Source: an uncultured Collinsella sp. (lineage in GTDB: Bacteria; Actinomycetota; Coriobacteriia; Coriobacteriales; Coriobacteriaceae). From it: 29,399 nt of DNA. The translations under genes were made by a program, and so were the position numbers. How positions within the stretch are numbered: the stretch's first letter is position 1; every line of letters starts with the position of its first letter. The stretch lies in the NCBI GenBank assembly GCA_900751665.1, contig CAADSV010000140.1, forward strand, positions 1 through 29,399, in the 5' to 3' direction. The notes under the pieces were generated by a model. The model made no database searches. It worked only from the letters and a program-made list of their open reading frames with translations, and had not been told where the DNA came from. Positions 22,826 through 29,399 of the stretch are shown here, piece after piece.

Positions 22826-24226
22826 ATGAAATATCAGGCAATGTCCGAAACAGTCCTAAAGGCTGTTGGCGGCAAAGAGAACATTACATCGGTAACTCAT
22901 TGTGCGACGCGCCTTCGCATCGACGCACGAGACACCTCGATCATCGATCTCCAGCTCGCCAAATCGGCCGATCAGGCGCTCGGGGCAGTAGTCAGCGGTG
23001 GCCAGCTTCAGGTGATCATCGGCCCCAACGTCACCGAGGCTTACAACGACTTCCTCGACTTCGCGGGAATCGAAGTCGGCGGTGGCACGGTTGCCGACGA
23101 TGCCCAAACCGCCAAAGACCTTGCAGAAGGCATTAAAAGCGGTAACACCGCCATGGGCTTGATTGAGAAATTCGGGAACGTCTCTGCACAGGTATTCATG
23201 CCCATCGTCCCGGCGCTCATCGTTGGCGGACTCATTCTTTCGATCAAGAATCTCCTGGTCAATTATTGCGGATTAAGCACCGATAGCGGAACCGCCCAGG
23301 TCCTGTTGGCGATCTTTAGCGCTTCGTTTAGCTTCTTGCCCGTTTATCTTGGTTATCAGCTCGCAGCCGTCATGAAGATGCAGCCCATCATGGGCGCATT
23401 GCTGGGCGCGATCATGATCAGCTCGTCCATTAGCGGTGCCGAGGGTCTCGACTTTCTTGGTATCCCCATCCCGACGAACGACTATTCGAGTACGGTAGTG
23501 CCCATCGTACTGGGCGTTGTGTTCATGTACTTTGTCGACCGCAGCCTTCAGAAGATCATTCCCGACGTTACCAAACTGTTCTTGAAGCCGCTGCTCACCA
23601 TGATCATCGTCGTGCCCGTCGAGCTGATTATCCTTGGCCCCGCCGGCAGTATGATGGGCTACGCGCTGAGTGATGCCGTCACGTGGCTTATGGACAACGT
23701 GGCATTTATCGCTACTCCGATCCTGGCAGCCCTTAACCCCTATTTCGTCATGCTCGGTCTCGATAAGGCTTACATCGCAATCGAAGTTACGAGCCTGGCG
23801 CAGCTCGGTTGGGCACCCATTATCTTTGGATTCATCTCGAACCTCTGCATTGGCGGCACGAGCCTCGCCCTGGCAACTGCCATGAAGGGAAACAAGGAGA
23901 AGAGGGGTATGGTCACCACGGTTGCCGTTACCGCACTCTGTGGCGTAACCGAGCCCGCGTTCTACGGTTGCCTCATCGAGCGTCCCCGCCTGCTTGTCGG
24001 CACGGCAATCGGCGCGCTCTGCGCTGGACTCCCTGCAGGCATCTTTGTTCTGAAAGAGTATGTTGCGGGAGCATGCCCCGGCCTTCTTTCGGCACTCATC
24101 TTTATCGCTCCCGATGGGTCCATGGGCAACTTCGTGCTGGCATGCGTTGTCGCCATCATCGCCATCGTCGTCTCTTTCATCGCTGCACGCGTAATCATCA
24201 AGAAGAACCCCAGCTATATTGAGTAG
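22826..24226 (+). CDS. PTS EIIBC permease, glucose/beta-glucoside family, without IIA domain
   Basis: This 466-residue protein takes up and phosphorylates a sugar. Residues 1-~85 are an EIIB domain with the phosphorylated Cys26 in THCATRLRI and VIIGPNVTEAYNDF. The EIIC part (~105-460) has about ten membrane helices, starting GNVSAQVFMPIVPALIVGGL, with GVTEPAFYG near the sugar-binding loop. BglF-type proteins usually carry a C-terminal IIA; here the chain ends at IIKKNPSYIE, so a IIA must come in trans, for instance from the orphan at 5434. ATG follows TTAGGAGAAAGAG. Together with the GH1 enzyme it forms an import-and-cleave unit for a beta-linked disaccharide. Confidence 0.93.
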   Translation: MKYQAMSETVLKAVGGKENITSVTHCATRLRIDARDTSIIDLQLAKSADQALGAVVSGGQLQVIIGPNVTEAYNDFLDFAGIEVGGGTVADDAQTAKDLAEGIKSGNTAMGLIEKFGNVSAQVFMPIVPALIVGGLILSIKNLLVNYCGLSTDSGTAQVLLAIFSASFSFLPVYLGYQLAAVMKMQPIMGALLGAIMISSSISGAEGLDFLGIPIPTNDYSSTVVPIVLGVVFMYFVDRSLQKIIPDVTKLFLKPLLTMIIVVPVELIILGPAGSMMGYALSDAVTWLMDNVAFIATPILAALNPYFVMLGLDKAYIAIEVTSLAQLGWAPIIFGFISNLCIGGTSLALATAMKGNKEKRGMVTTVAVTALCGVTEPAFYGCLIERPRLLVGTAIGALCAGLPAGIFVLKEYVAGACPGLLSALIFIAPDGSMGNFVLACVVAIIAIVVSFIAARVIIKKNPSYIE

Positions 24227-24327
24227 ATGCCCGCTGTTTGCATTGGGGACATCCTCGGAAGACCATTAGCAAGAACCCAAGAAGTCCCTTAGGAGCTCGA
24301 TTAATCCATTCGGATTCCTGAGGCACA

Positions 24328-24366
24328 AACGACCCCGATTCCACAATGAAATCGGGGTCGTTGTTT
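24328..24366 (+). terminator. Terminator of the sugar island operon
   Basis: AACGACCCCGATT (24328-24340) pairs perfectly with AATCGGGGTCGTT (24350-24362), followed by GTTT. Confidence 0.85.
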
Positions 24367-24417
24367 CTAAAGCCGTCGATAGACAATCGGTGTTTACCTT
24401 AGCTCCCTATCCAAGTT

Positions 24418-24449
24418 AATTATCCACGCTCGTTCTCCGGTCGGGAGAT
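24418..24449. repeat. Copy of the repeat at 20367-20398
   Basis: AATTATCCACGCTCGTTCTC and the next 12 bases match the earlier copy at about 25 of 32 positions, in the same orientation. The two copies bracket the RpiR-glycosidase-PTS island. ATCCACGCTCGAGC recurs once more at 24472. Confidence 0.65.
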
Positions 24450-24519
24450 TTTCTTCGCTCGCGTGTCCAGAAATCCACGCTCGAGCAGGACATCCAGGTC
24501 CGCACCCGCCCTTGTCTCG

Positions 24520-24644
24520 ATCTGTAACAGCAAGAGGCCTATTCCGCTTCTACATGTTACAGATCAAGATATTCCTAAAACACCCTAAGTTTCATCTCAA
24601 TCTGTAACAGTTAGATGCCAAATATCGGTCTTGGTGTTACAGAT
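24520..24644. repeat. Two palindromic elements with an exact 80-base period
   Basis: ATCTGTAACA (24520-24529) pairs with TGTTACAGAT (24555-24564); the same ten-base arms recur at 24600-24609 and 24635-24644. Both loops are 25 bases long and only partly alike (G..AGA.GCC), so the arms are far better conserved than the loops. No gene is seen from 24370 to 24760. Confidence 0.8.
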
Positions 24645-24713
24645 TTAGACAAACTGGAGGACGAGACAAACCAAAAACGGGATGGGCGCTAACCCGATGG
24701 CGCACCACCTAAA

Positions 24714-24756
24714 TAGAAACGGACTCTGTCCCATATAGAGACAGAGCCCGAAACTC
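24714..24756 (-). terminator. Terminator of tRNA-Thr(TGT)
   Basis: CGGACTCTGTC (24720-24730) pairs with GACAGAGCCCG (24740-24750) with one G-U pair; on the minus strand GTTTCTATTT follows. Confidence 0.75.
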
Positions 24757-24759
24757 TCA

Positions 24760-24834
24760 TGGAGCCAGTGACAGGAATCGAACCTGCAACCCACTGATTA
24801 CAAATCAGTTGCGCTACCGTTGCGCCACACTGGC
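24760..24834 (-). tRNA. tRNA-Thr (TGT)
   Basis: Minus-strand GCCAGTG pairs with CACTGGC, the anticodon loop is TTTGTAA (TGT), the T-arm has GGTTCGATTCC, and TCCA is encoded; 75 bases. It is the only conserved gene between the sugar island and the HipA-like gene, and tRNA genes are frequent insertion points. From 24835 to 24987 I see no other feature. Confidence 0.95.
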
Positions 24835-24987
24835 ACACTTGGCGCTTTCGCGCGAAGCCTGTTAAGAATAATGGAATTGCGGACGGGGCGCAACAGGCCA
24901 CACGGCGTTATACAAATATGCAAAATCCAGCAACAACAGGTACCAGGCCCGTTCATTTCTGTCGGTTCGCCCTCAATCTCAAAACCA

Positions 24988-25048
24988 TTCGTCAGAACGA
25001 ATAGTTTTAATTACAATTGCTATATATAAAACTATTCGTTCTAACGAA
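24988..25048. promoter_or_regulatory. Large inverted repeat with two operators before the HipA-like gene
   Basis: The 21-base arms 24988-25008 and 25028-25048 match at 20 positions around a 19-base AT-rich centre that contains TATATA. Each arm holds a smaller dyad of TTCGTT and AACGAA two bases apart (TTCGTCAGAACGAA on the left with one change, TTCGTTCTAACGAA on the right). The right copy ends ten bases before the start codon, so a bound protein would block the promoter. Confidence 0.75.
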
Positions 25049-25058
25049 GGGTTTCGCG

Positions 25059-26399
25059 ATGCTTACTACCAAGGAAGCAGCCAAACTGCTCGGCATAACT
25101 CCGCGCAGGGTGCAGGAGCTCATAAAAAACGGAGCACTTGAGGCCCGCAAGGCTTCCGGTGTATGGCTCATCGACAAAGACAGCGTCGACACGCGACTCC
25201 GCTCCGTGACCAAAACGGGGGGACGCCCCCGTCGCGGCCACGGTAAGAGCGAGATCGCGTTCACCCTCATGAATCGCACGCACGAAGTCGCTCAGCTGGT
25301 CTACAGCACATCGCGAAAAGACTTTACCCACATCGGCGCCAACATCGATTACGTCCATGCCCCTATTGGAGTATTTGGCCCTAATAGCCCCATATCGCTC
25401 GACTCCTTCCGCACTTGGTGGCGTGGACGCGGTATCCCGCTCGCGCGCATTGGGCTAGCCTCCCTGCTTGCAGAAGCCGCAGTCGATGTTCCCGATGAAC
25501 TCGTACAGCGAAATCTTGGCCTCTCCTTATCCGACCAGTATTGGATTAGGCCCCAAGACTCCGGTCTCACCTGGGAGGATATCAACTTCTTCAATAACGC
25601 CTTTGATGACGTCTCACTGTCCATCGCGCCCTTTGCCCCAGAGGGAAAAGCGGCTGCCGCAAAGCCCGATAACACCTCGGACGGCAATCTTCAAAAGTAC
25701 TGGACGTGCGAGGGCGAGCGTCGAATTCTGCATAAGGCAGGAGCGCACCTGAACCAGGAACCTTATAACGAGCTGGTGGCGACTGCACTTCACCGTCGCA
25801 TCCTAAACGCCTGCGATTATGTGCCTTACTCGCTCGAGGGCACGGGCACTTCCGCCCTGAGCATATGCGATGTCTTCTTAACTGATGAAGAAGAGTATGT
25901 TCCTGCGTTCTATGTAAACCAGTACGCGAACGCAGATGAACGGCTAACCGACTACGAGCGATATGTAGCAAACTGCGAGGAGCTCGGGGTGACAGGCGTC
26001 AAGGATGCCCTTGACCGCATGATCGTATGCGACGACATCATCGCCAACTATGACCGCCATTGGCGTAACTTTGGCCTTGTGCGAAACGTCAACACGCAAG
26101 CCTGCAGACCTGCCCCCATCTTCGATTCGGGCTCATCACTCTGGTGCAACATATCGCTAGAGGAGCTTAGGGCGGGAGAGCACAGTTTTACCAGCGCACA
26201 ATTTCATTCAAGTCCCGCCAAACAAATGTTGCTCGTCGAGGACATGGGCTGGTTTGACGGCGACAAACTCGAGGGCTTTGTCGGCGAGGCGATCGAGATT
26301 CTGTCTAAAAACGATGCCCTAGCAGCGAGACTGCCTTATCTAAAAGAGGCGCTAACGTGGCGCCTCAAAAGAATGATCGACATCGCTGAATGGAGTTAG
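25059..26399 (+). CDS. HipA-like kinase with fused N-terminal HTH domain
   Basis: This 446-residue protein joins an excisionase/MerR-like helix-turn-helix (residues 1-~50: LTTKEAAKLLGITPRRVQEL, NGALEARKASGVWLIDKDSV) to a HipA-like kinase. Kinase marks are ILHKAGAHLNQEPYNELVAT (ATP-binding Lys and helix Glu), the catalytic motif Asp332-Arg-His334-x-x-Asn337 in NYDRHWRNFG, and the metal-binding Asp356 in IFDSGSSLW, in the place of the DFG Asp. HipA toxins phosphorylate tRNA synthetases or other targets and are held by a separate HTH antitoxin, HipB. No separate antitoxin gene is adjacent here; the HTH is in the same chain, and the twin operators upstream suggest autoregulation. ATG at 25059 follows CGAAGGGTTTCGCG. 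Confidence 0.85.
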   Translation: MLTTKEAAKLLGITPRRVQELIKNGALEARKASGVWLIDKDSVDTRLRSVTKTGGRPRRGHGKSEIAFTLMNRTHEVAQLVYSTSRKDFTHIGANIDYVHAPIGVFGPNSPISLDSFRTWWRGRGIPLARIGLASLLAEAAVDVPDELVQRNLGLSLSDQYWIRPQDSGLTWEDINFFNNAFDDVSLSIAPFAPEGKAAAAKPDNTSDGNLQKYWTCEGERRILHKAGAHLNQEPYNELVATALHRRILNACDYVPYSLEGTGTSALSICDVFLTDEEEYVPAFYVNQYANADERLTDYERYVANCEELGVTGVKDALDRMIVCDDIIANYDRHWRNFGLVRNVNTQACRPAPIFDSGSSLWCNISLEELRAGEHSFTSAQFHSSPAKQMLLVEDMGWFDGDKLEGFVGEAIEILSKNDALAARLPYLKEALTWRLKRMIDIAEWS

Positions 26400-26426
26400 C
26401 GAGGCAGCATTGCCCCGCCAACTCCC

Positions 26427-27104
26427 CTACCGCCCGCGCAGGGCCTTAAGCTTTGCCAGGGCATCGGGACTCAGGCGGCTGCCCAGAGTCATCTTGATCT
26501 GCGGAGCTTCCTCTGCCTCGTGAACGTCGTTATCGATCTGTTTGATCTCGTCCACCAGCATACGGCTCGAGATGCGCGTGACGCCCTTGCCCATGACGAC
26601 AGCCTGGATCGTGCCGTCGCTCGATACCACGGAGCACGCGCGACCTTCCTCGCGTGCCTCGATGCAGAGCTTCTGCACCACGGTATCGGCCGAAACACCC
26701 GTCGGCGAAAATTCGATGCGCACGCCGCGGGCCGGCAGGTTGGGGCGCTCGTTGGAGATATTGCCCGCGCCGTCGAACACGATCACGGCCTCGTAGCGGC
26801 CCTGGGCAAACGCCGCCACGTCGTTAATGAGGGCAGTGCGCGCCATATCGTGAACGTCGCTGGAATACGGATCGTCGGAATGGTCGTACACGAGCTTTTC
26901 GTAGCGCGGCGTGCAGTGGATCACGTTGTAGCCGTCGACCACCAGCAGCTCGGGCTTGTTGGAGTGCACCGTCGAGACTGGGTCGGCGATAGCCTGCGCA
27001 AACGCATTGCCGCCCACGCCATAGGTCGTGGCCGAAACAATCGGCTTGGCCGAGCCCTCGCCAAAGCGCTTGGCCTTGGACTTGGCGCGGTTCTTCTTGG
27101 ACAT
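26427..27104 (-). CDS. YacP/Rae1-like NYN-domain ribonuclease
   Basis: This 225-residue protein has a PIN-like NYN fold (PF05991). The first conserved acidic site is in ELLVVDGYNVIHCTPRY, the second in YEAVIVFDGAGN, and the third in ACSVVSSDGTIQAVVMGKG. In B. subtilis YacP (Rae1) cuts mRNA in the ribosomal A site. The chain has an N-terminal basic extension of ~50 residues (SKKNRAKSKAKRFGEGSAK) that could bind RNA. ATG at 27104 follows GGGGGAGGAGTAGCGC, which lies in the end of rlmB; the gap to rlmB is three bases. The adjacency to rlmB and cysS matches Bacillus. Confidence 0.9.
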   Translation of the reverse strand: MSKKNRAKSKAKRFGEGSAKPIVSATTYGVGGNAFAQAIADPVSTVHSNKPELLVVDGYNVIHCTPRYEKLVYDHSDDPYSSDVHDMARTALINDVAAFAQGRYEAVIVFDGAGNISNERPNLPARGVRIEFSPTGVSADTVVQKLCIEAREEGRACSVVSSDGTIQAVVMGKGVTRISSRMLVDEIKQIDNDVHEAEEAPQIKMTLGSRLSPDALAKLKALRGR

Positions 27105-27107
27105 GCG

Positions 27108-28022
27108 CTACTCCTCCCCCATGAGCTCGCCGGCGTTTCGGCGCAGCCACTCAAAGCACAGCGCCGTGGTCGCCTGGGCAACATTGAGGCTCTCGGTCAT
27201 GCCGCGCTGGGGAAGCTTGGTCAAAAAGTCGCATTTCTCGAGCACCAGGCGCGAGATGCCGTCGCCCTCGGAACCCATGACGAGCGCCACGCGACCCTCG
27301 AAGGGAGCATCCCAGCAACTGCCTTCGGCGTGCTCGGAGGCACCTCCTACCCAAAAGCCAGCGGCCTTGAGGTCGTCGAGCGCACGGGCGATATTGGGAA
27401 CCTGCGCGATAGGCAGATGCATGACGGCACCGGCTGAGGTCTTGTAGCTGCCCACGGTCACGCCGGCGGCACGCTTGTTGGCAATGACGACGCCGGCCGC
27501 GCCCACAACCTCGGCGGAGCGCACGATGGCGCCAAAGTTGCCGTCGTCAGTCACGTGATCGAGCACCACGACAAGTGCCGGGCCCTCGCCTGCGCGGTCG
27601 AGGATATCGACGACATCGGCATAGGGGAAGTTGCCAACCTCGAGCGCAATGCCCTGGTGGGCGCCATGGCTCGACAGTGCGTCGAGCTGCGCGCGCGGCA
27701 CATACTTAATGCGGACACCCGCGGCGTTGAGATCGTCGACCAGGCGCGACAAGGCGGCATCGTGCTCCCCGCCCTCGGCGATGAGCGCGCACTTGATGGG
27801 AAAACCAGTGCGTAGCGCCTCGGCGGCAGCACGACGACCTTCGATAAACTCGCCCTTGGGAGCCTGGACAGCGTCGCGGTTGCGATCGCGCTGCGGACGT
27901 GCGGCCTGAGTGCGATCACGCTGGCCCTTGGGAGCGGCAGCGCGGTCATTGCGGCGAATCGGACGCGAGCCAGAAGCGGCCTGCTTGCCGCCACGAGGCG
28001 CACGCTTGCGATTGTCGGCCAT
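27108..28022 (-). CDS. rlmB: 23S rRNA 2'-O-methyltransferase of the TrmH/RlmB family
   Basis: This 304-residue SPOUT enzyme probably methylates G2251 of 23S rRNA. A substrate-binding domain (~58-135: EFIEGRRAAAEALRTG, SHGAHQGIALEV) precedes the knotted catalytic part with VLDHVTDDGNFGAIVRSAE, ALVMGSEGDGISRLV and LPQRGMTESLNVAQATTAL. Motif 1 usually reads DPHNFG; here it is DDGNFG, which keeps the Asn. The first ~57 residues are a basic, low-complexity tail rich in Arg, Gln and Asp. Start ATG at 28022 follows TTAAGGAGGCCGCTT. Mini-RNase III (mrnC), often found between cysS and rlmB, is absent: the 143-base gap holds no gene that I can support. Confidence 0.95.
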   Translation of the reverse strand: MADNRKRAPRGGKQAASGSRPIRRNDRAAAPKGQRDRTQAARPQRDRNRDAVQAPKGEFIEGRRAAAEALRTGFPIKCALIAEGGEHDAALSRLVDDLNAAGVRIKYVPRAQLDALSSHGAHQGIALEVGNFPYADVVDILDRAGEGPALVVVLDHVTDDGNFGAIVRSAEVVGAAGVVIANKRAAGVTVGSYKTSAGAVMHLPIAQVPNIARALDDLKAAGFWVGGASEHAEGSCWDAPFEGRVALVMGSEGDGISRLVLEKCDFLTKLPQRGMTESLNVAQATTALCFEWLRRNAGELMGEE

Positions 28023-28165
28023 AAAGCGGCCTCCTTAAATAGATAACGAACAAGAATCGACCGTCCGAGCCACGGCACCTTGCCTTTCAATCGTCGGGCA
28101 TGACCACTAGGTCTATGCCCTCCTCTTTCAAGGCAATCTGCCGCACCTCGAACGGTCGACAAATA

Positions 28166-29050
28166 CTAGAGACTCTTAATACGAGTACCCGCGGCCGTAT
28201 CCTCAATGGTGAGGCCCAGGTCCTTGAGCTGGTCGCGGATGGCGTCGGCCAGATCCCAGTTCTTGGCGGCGCGGGCCTCGGCGCGGGCCTCGAGAATCTT
28301 GGCAGCGGCCTCGTCCACGTCGTCACCCGTGTAGGCAACCAAACCGGCGGCAACGCCCAGCAGGCCCAGCGGCAGCTCGACCTTGGGCTCGGGAAGCTCG
28401 ACGCCAAGCGTGCCGAGCAGCTCGGTCAGCGTGTCGGCGGCGGCAAGCGCGGCGGCCTTGTCGGCAGCGTCGCCCGCCTGCTCCAGGTACTGGTTGCACT
28501 CGGTCACAAAGCCAAAGACGGCACCCATGGCACCAGCGGTGTTAAAGTCGTCGTCCATGCACTCCTTAAAGGTGGCACGGGTCTCGGCGGCCTTGGCGGC
28601 AAACGCCTCGGATGCTGCCTCATCGGCATCGGCCGTCGCATGGTTCGCGGCCCAGCGAAGGTTCTCGACCGTACCGGCGATACGCGTGAGCGAGTTCTCG
28701 GCACCCTCCAGGCGCTCCCAAGAAAAGTCGAGCGGCGAGCGATAGCTCGTCTGCAGCATCAGCAGGCGCAGGGCGGCAGCGGAGTGCTGCTCGAGGACCT
28801 CGGCCAGCGTAAAGAAGTTGCCGAGCGACTTGGACATCTTCTCGCCGTCTACCAGCAGCATGCCCGTGTGCATCCAGGTGTTGGAGAAGCCCTGGTGCCA
28901 GGCGCAGGTGGCCTGAGCGCACTCGTTCTCGTGATGCGGGAAGGCAAGGTCGGAGCCGCCGCCGTGGATGTCGATCGGAGTGCCCAGGTAGCGATGCACC
29001 ATGGCGGCGCACTCGGTGTGCCAACCGGGACGGCCCTCGCCCCAGGGGCT
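28166..29050 (-). CDS. cysS: Cysteinyl-tRNA synthetase, N-terminal part missing
   Basis: Only the C-terminal 294 residues are present. They begin at SPWGEGRPGWHTECAAM, which holds one zinc-ligand Cys, continue with HGGGSDLAFPHHENECAQ (zinc ligands His and Glu), GEKMSKSLGN (the KMSKS loop) and the DALR anticodon-binding region, and end IEDTAAGTRIKSL. The HIGH motif and the first ~180 residues of the Rossmann fold are missing. Upstream of 29050 the sequence no longer follows the family and belongs to another gene on the plus strand. An essential gene broken at this place points to an assembly join or a very recent event, not to a stable pseudogene, since the remaining part shows no decay. Confidence 0.92.
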   Translation of the reverse strand, partial: SPWGEGRPGWHTECAAMVHRYLGTPIDIHGGGSDLAFPHHENECAQATCAWHQGFSNTWMHTGMLLVDGEKMSKSLGNFFTLAEVLEQHSAAALRLLMLQTSYRSPLDFSWERLEGAENSLTRIAGTVENLRWAANHATADADEAASEAFAAKAAETRATFKECMDDDFNTAGAMGAVFGFVTECNQYLEQAGDAADKAAALAAADTLTELLGTLGVELPEPKVELPLGLLGVAAGLVAYTGDDVDEAAAKILEARAEARAAKNWDLADAIRDQLKDLGLTIEDTAAGTRIKSL

Positions 29051-29052
29051 CC

Positions 29053-29364
29053 GGCCGCCTGGGCTGTGCTTACTTTTTTGACAGCGAAGCGTGCTGCCGG
29101 AACCATTTTGAGATGGACTACGGTGAAGATCCAGAGGAAGGGGCCAAGGTGGGCCTGTTCCAGGTGGAGCTGGAGGACCCTGCGCCTCAGTACCGGGATA
29201 TGAGCGTGTATGACCTGGCTTATGAGGCCATGTCTCAGAGGCAGGATGTGGGGGAGGGATTCCGCCAGGCACGGCGGTATTTCCAGGGCGGCCAGACGGA
29301 ATCGCCTATGTGGGAGATTCTCAGCGAAAAGCCGGCACGGGTCGTGAAAAAGCTGGAACTTTAG
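29053..29364 (+). CDS. 3' part of an unrecognised gene of foreign character
   Basis: From the junction an open frame on the plus strand runs to a stop at 29364: GRLGCAYFFDSEACCRNHFE, then MDYGEDPEEGAKVGLFQVEL, EDPAPQYRDMSVYDLAYEAM and SQRQDVGEGFRQARRYFQGG, ending VVKKLEL. The ATG at 29113 has no ribosome site and the frame reads sensibly back to the junction, so this is a gene cut at its 5' end. Codon use (TAT, GAA, CTG, AAG, CGG) and style look more like Clostridia than the rest of the window. I do not recognise the family; an accessory-element protein is a guess. Confidence 0.6.
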   Translation, partial: GRLGCAYFFDSEACCRNHFEMDYGEDPEEGAKVGLFQVELEDPAPQYRDMSVYDLAYEAMSQRQDVGEGFRQARRYFQGGQTESPMWEILSEKPARVVKKLEL

Positions 29365-29376
29365 GGGGTATTAAGA

Positions 29377-29399
29377 ATGTATCAGGACGTGACAAAGCA
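29377..29399 (+). CDS. Start of a next gene, cut by the window end
   Basis: An ATG at 29377 follows TTAGGGGGTATTAAGA and opens MYQDVTKA up to the last base. It is 12 bases past the previous stop, as in an operon. Nothing can be said about function. Confidence 0.45.

Noticed and set aside
24520..24644. CRISPR-like array
   Set aside because: Only two units, the repeated parts are short inverted arms rather than one 25-40-base direct repeat, and no cas gene is near.
28087..28165. Frame between cysS and rlmB ending FEVRQIALKEEGIDLVVMPDD
   Set aside because: Looks faintly like a CysS tail but has no supported start and its longer version is a shadow of cysS; too weak to call.

Overview
The window looks like a chromosomal segment of a Gram-positive, moderately GC-rich gut actinobacterium of the Coriobacteriia, most like Collinsella. 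This is inference from gene content, codon use and a shared style of terminators and intergenic repeats; no search was run. The last ~350 bases (from about 29051) do not fit the rest: the essential gene cysS is cut off mid-domain and joined to the 3' part of an unrelated gene on the other strand. This is either an assembly chimera or a recent insertion.

Layout. 1-5190 (all minus): a SotB-like sugar efflux pump, a fused FeoA-FeoB ferrous iron transporter with two palindromic operators upstream, and an alpha/beta hydrolase, separated by noncoding repeats. 5434-8626 (plus): a stand-alone glucose-family PTS IIA protein, asparaginyl-tRNA synthetase and a WYL-type regulator. 8787-11682 (plus): an ABC importer (lipoprotein, permease, ATPase) of the TrpX/Y/Z type. 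12019-15501 (plus): an MscS channel, then a two-gene operon of a ParB-like/BMP-domain fusion and a metallophosphoesterase. 15627-20008 (all minus): a translation and secretion core read as tRNA-Tyr, tRNA-Thr, tRNA-Met, tuf, rpmG, tRNA-Trp, secE, nusG, rplK, rplA, with two strong promoters and an L1-type leader before rplA. 20413-24226: a beta-glycoside island with a divergent RpiR regulator, a GH1 phospho-glycosidase and a PTS EIIBC, flanked by related repeats. 24370-25058: a repeat-rich stretch with two 80-nt-spaced palindromic elements and tRNA-Thr(TGT). 25059-26399: a single-gene HipA-like kinase with its own HTH domain behind a large inverted repeat. 26427-29050 (minus): a YacP-type NYN nuclease, rlmB and a truncated cysS.

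How the parts relate. The EIIBC of the island lacks a IIA domain and the window holds an orphan IIA of the matching family, so the two may work together. The blocks cysS-rlmB-yacP and rpmG-secE-nusG-rplK-rplA are neighbours in Bacillus; here they keep the same strand and order but are split by the tuf/tRNA block, the sugar island and the HipA-like gene. The candidates most worth pursuing are the HipA-like gene with its twin operators, the ParB-like/BMP plus phosphoesterase pair, and the several families of palindromic intergenic elements.
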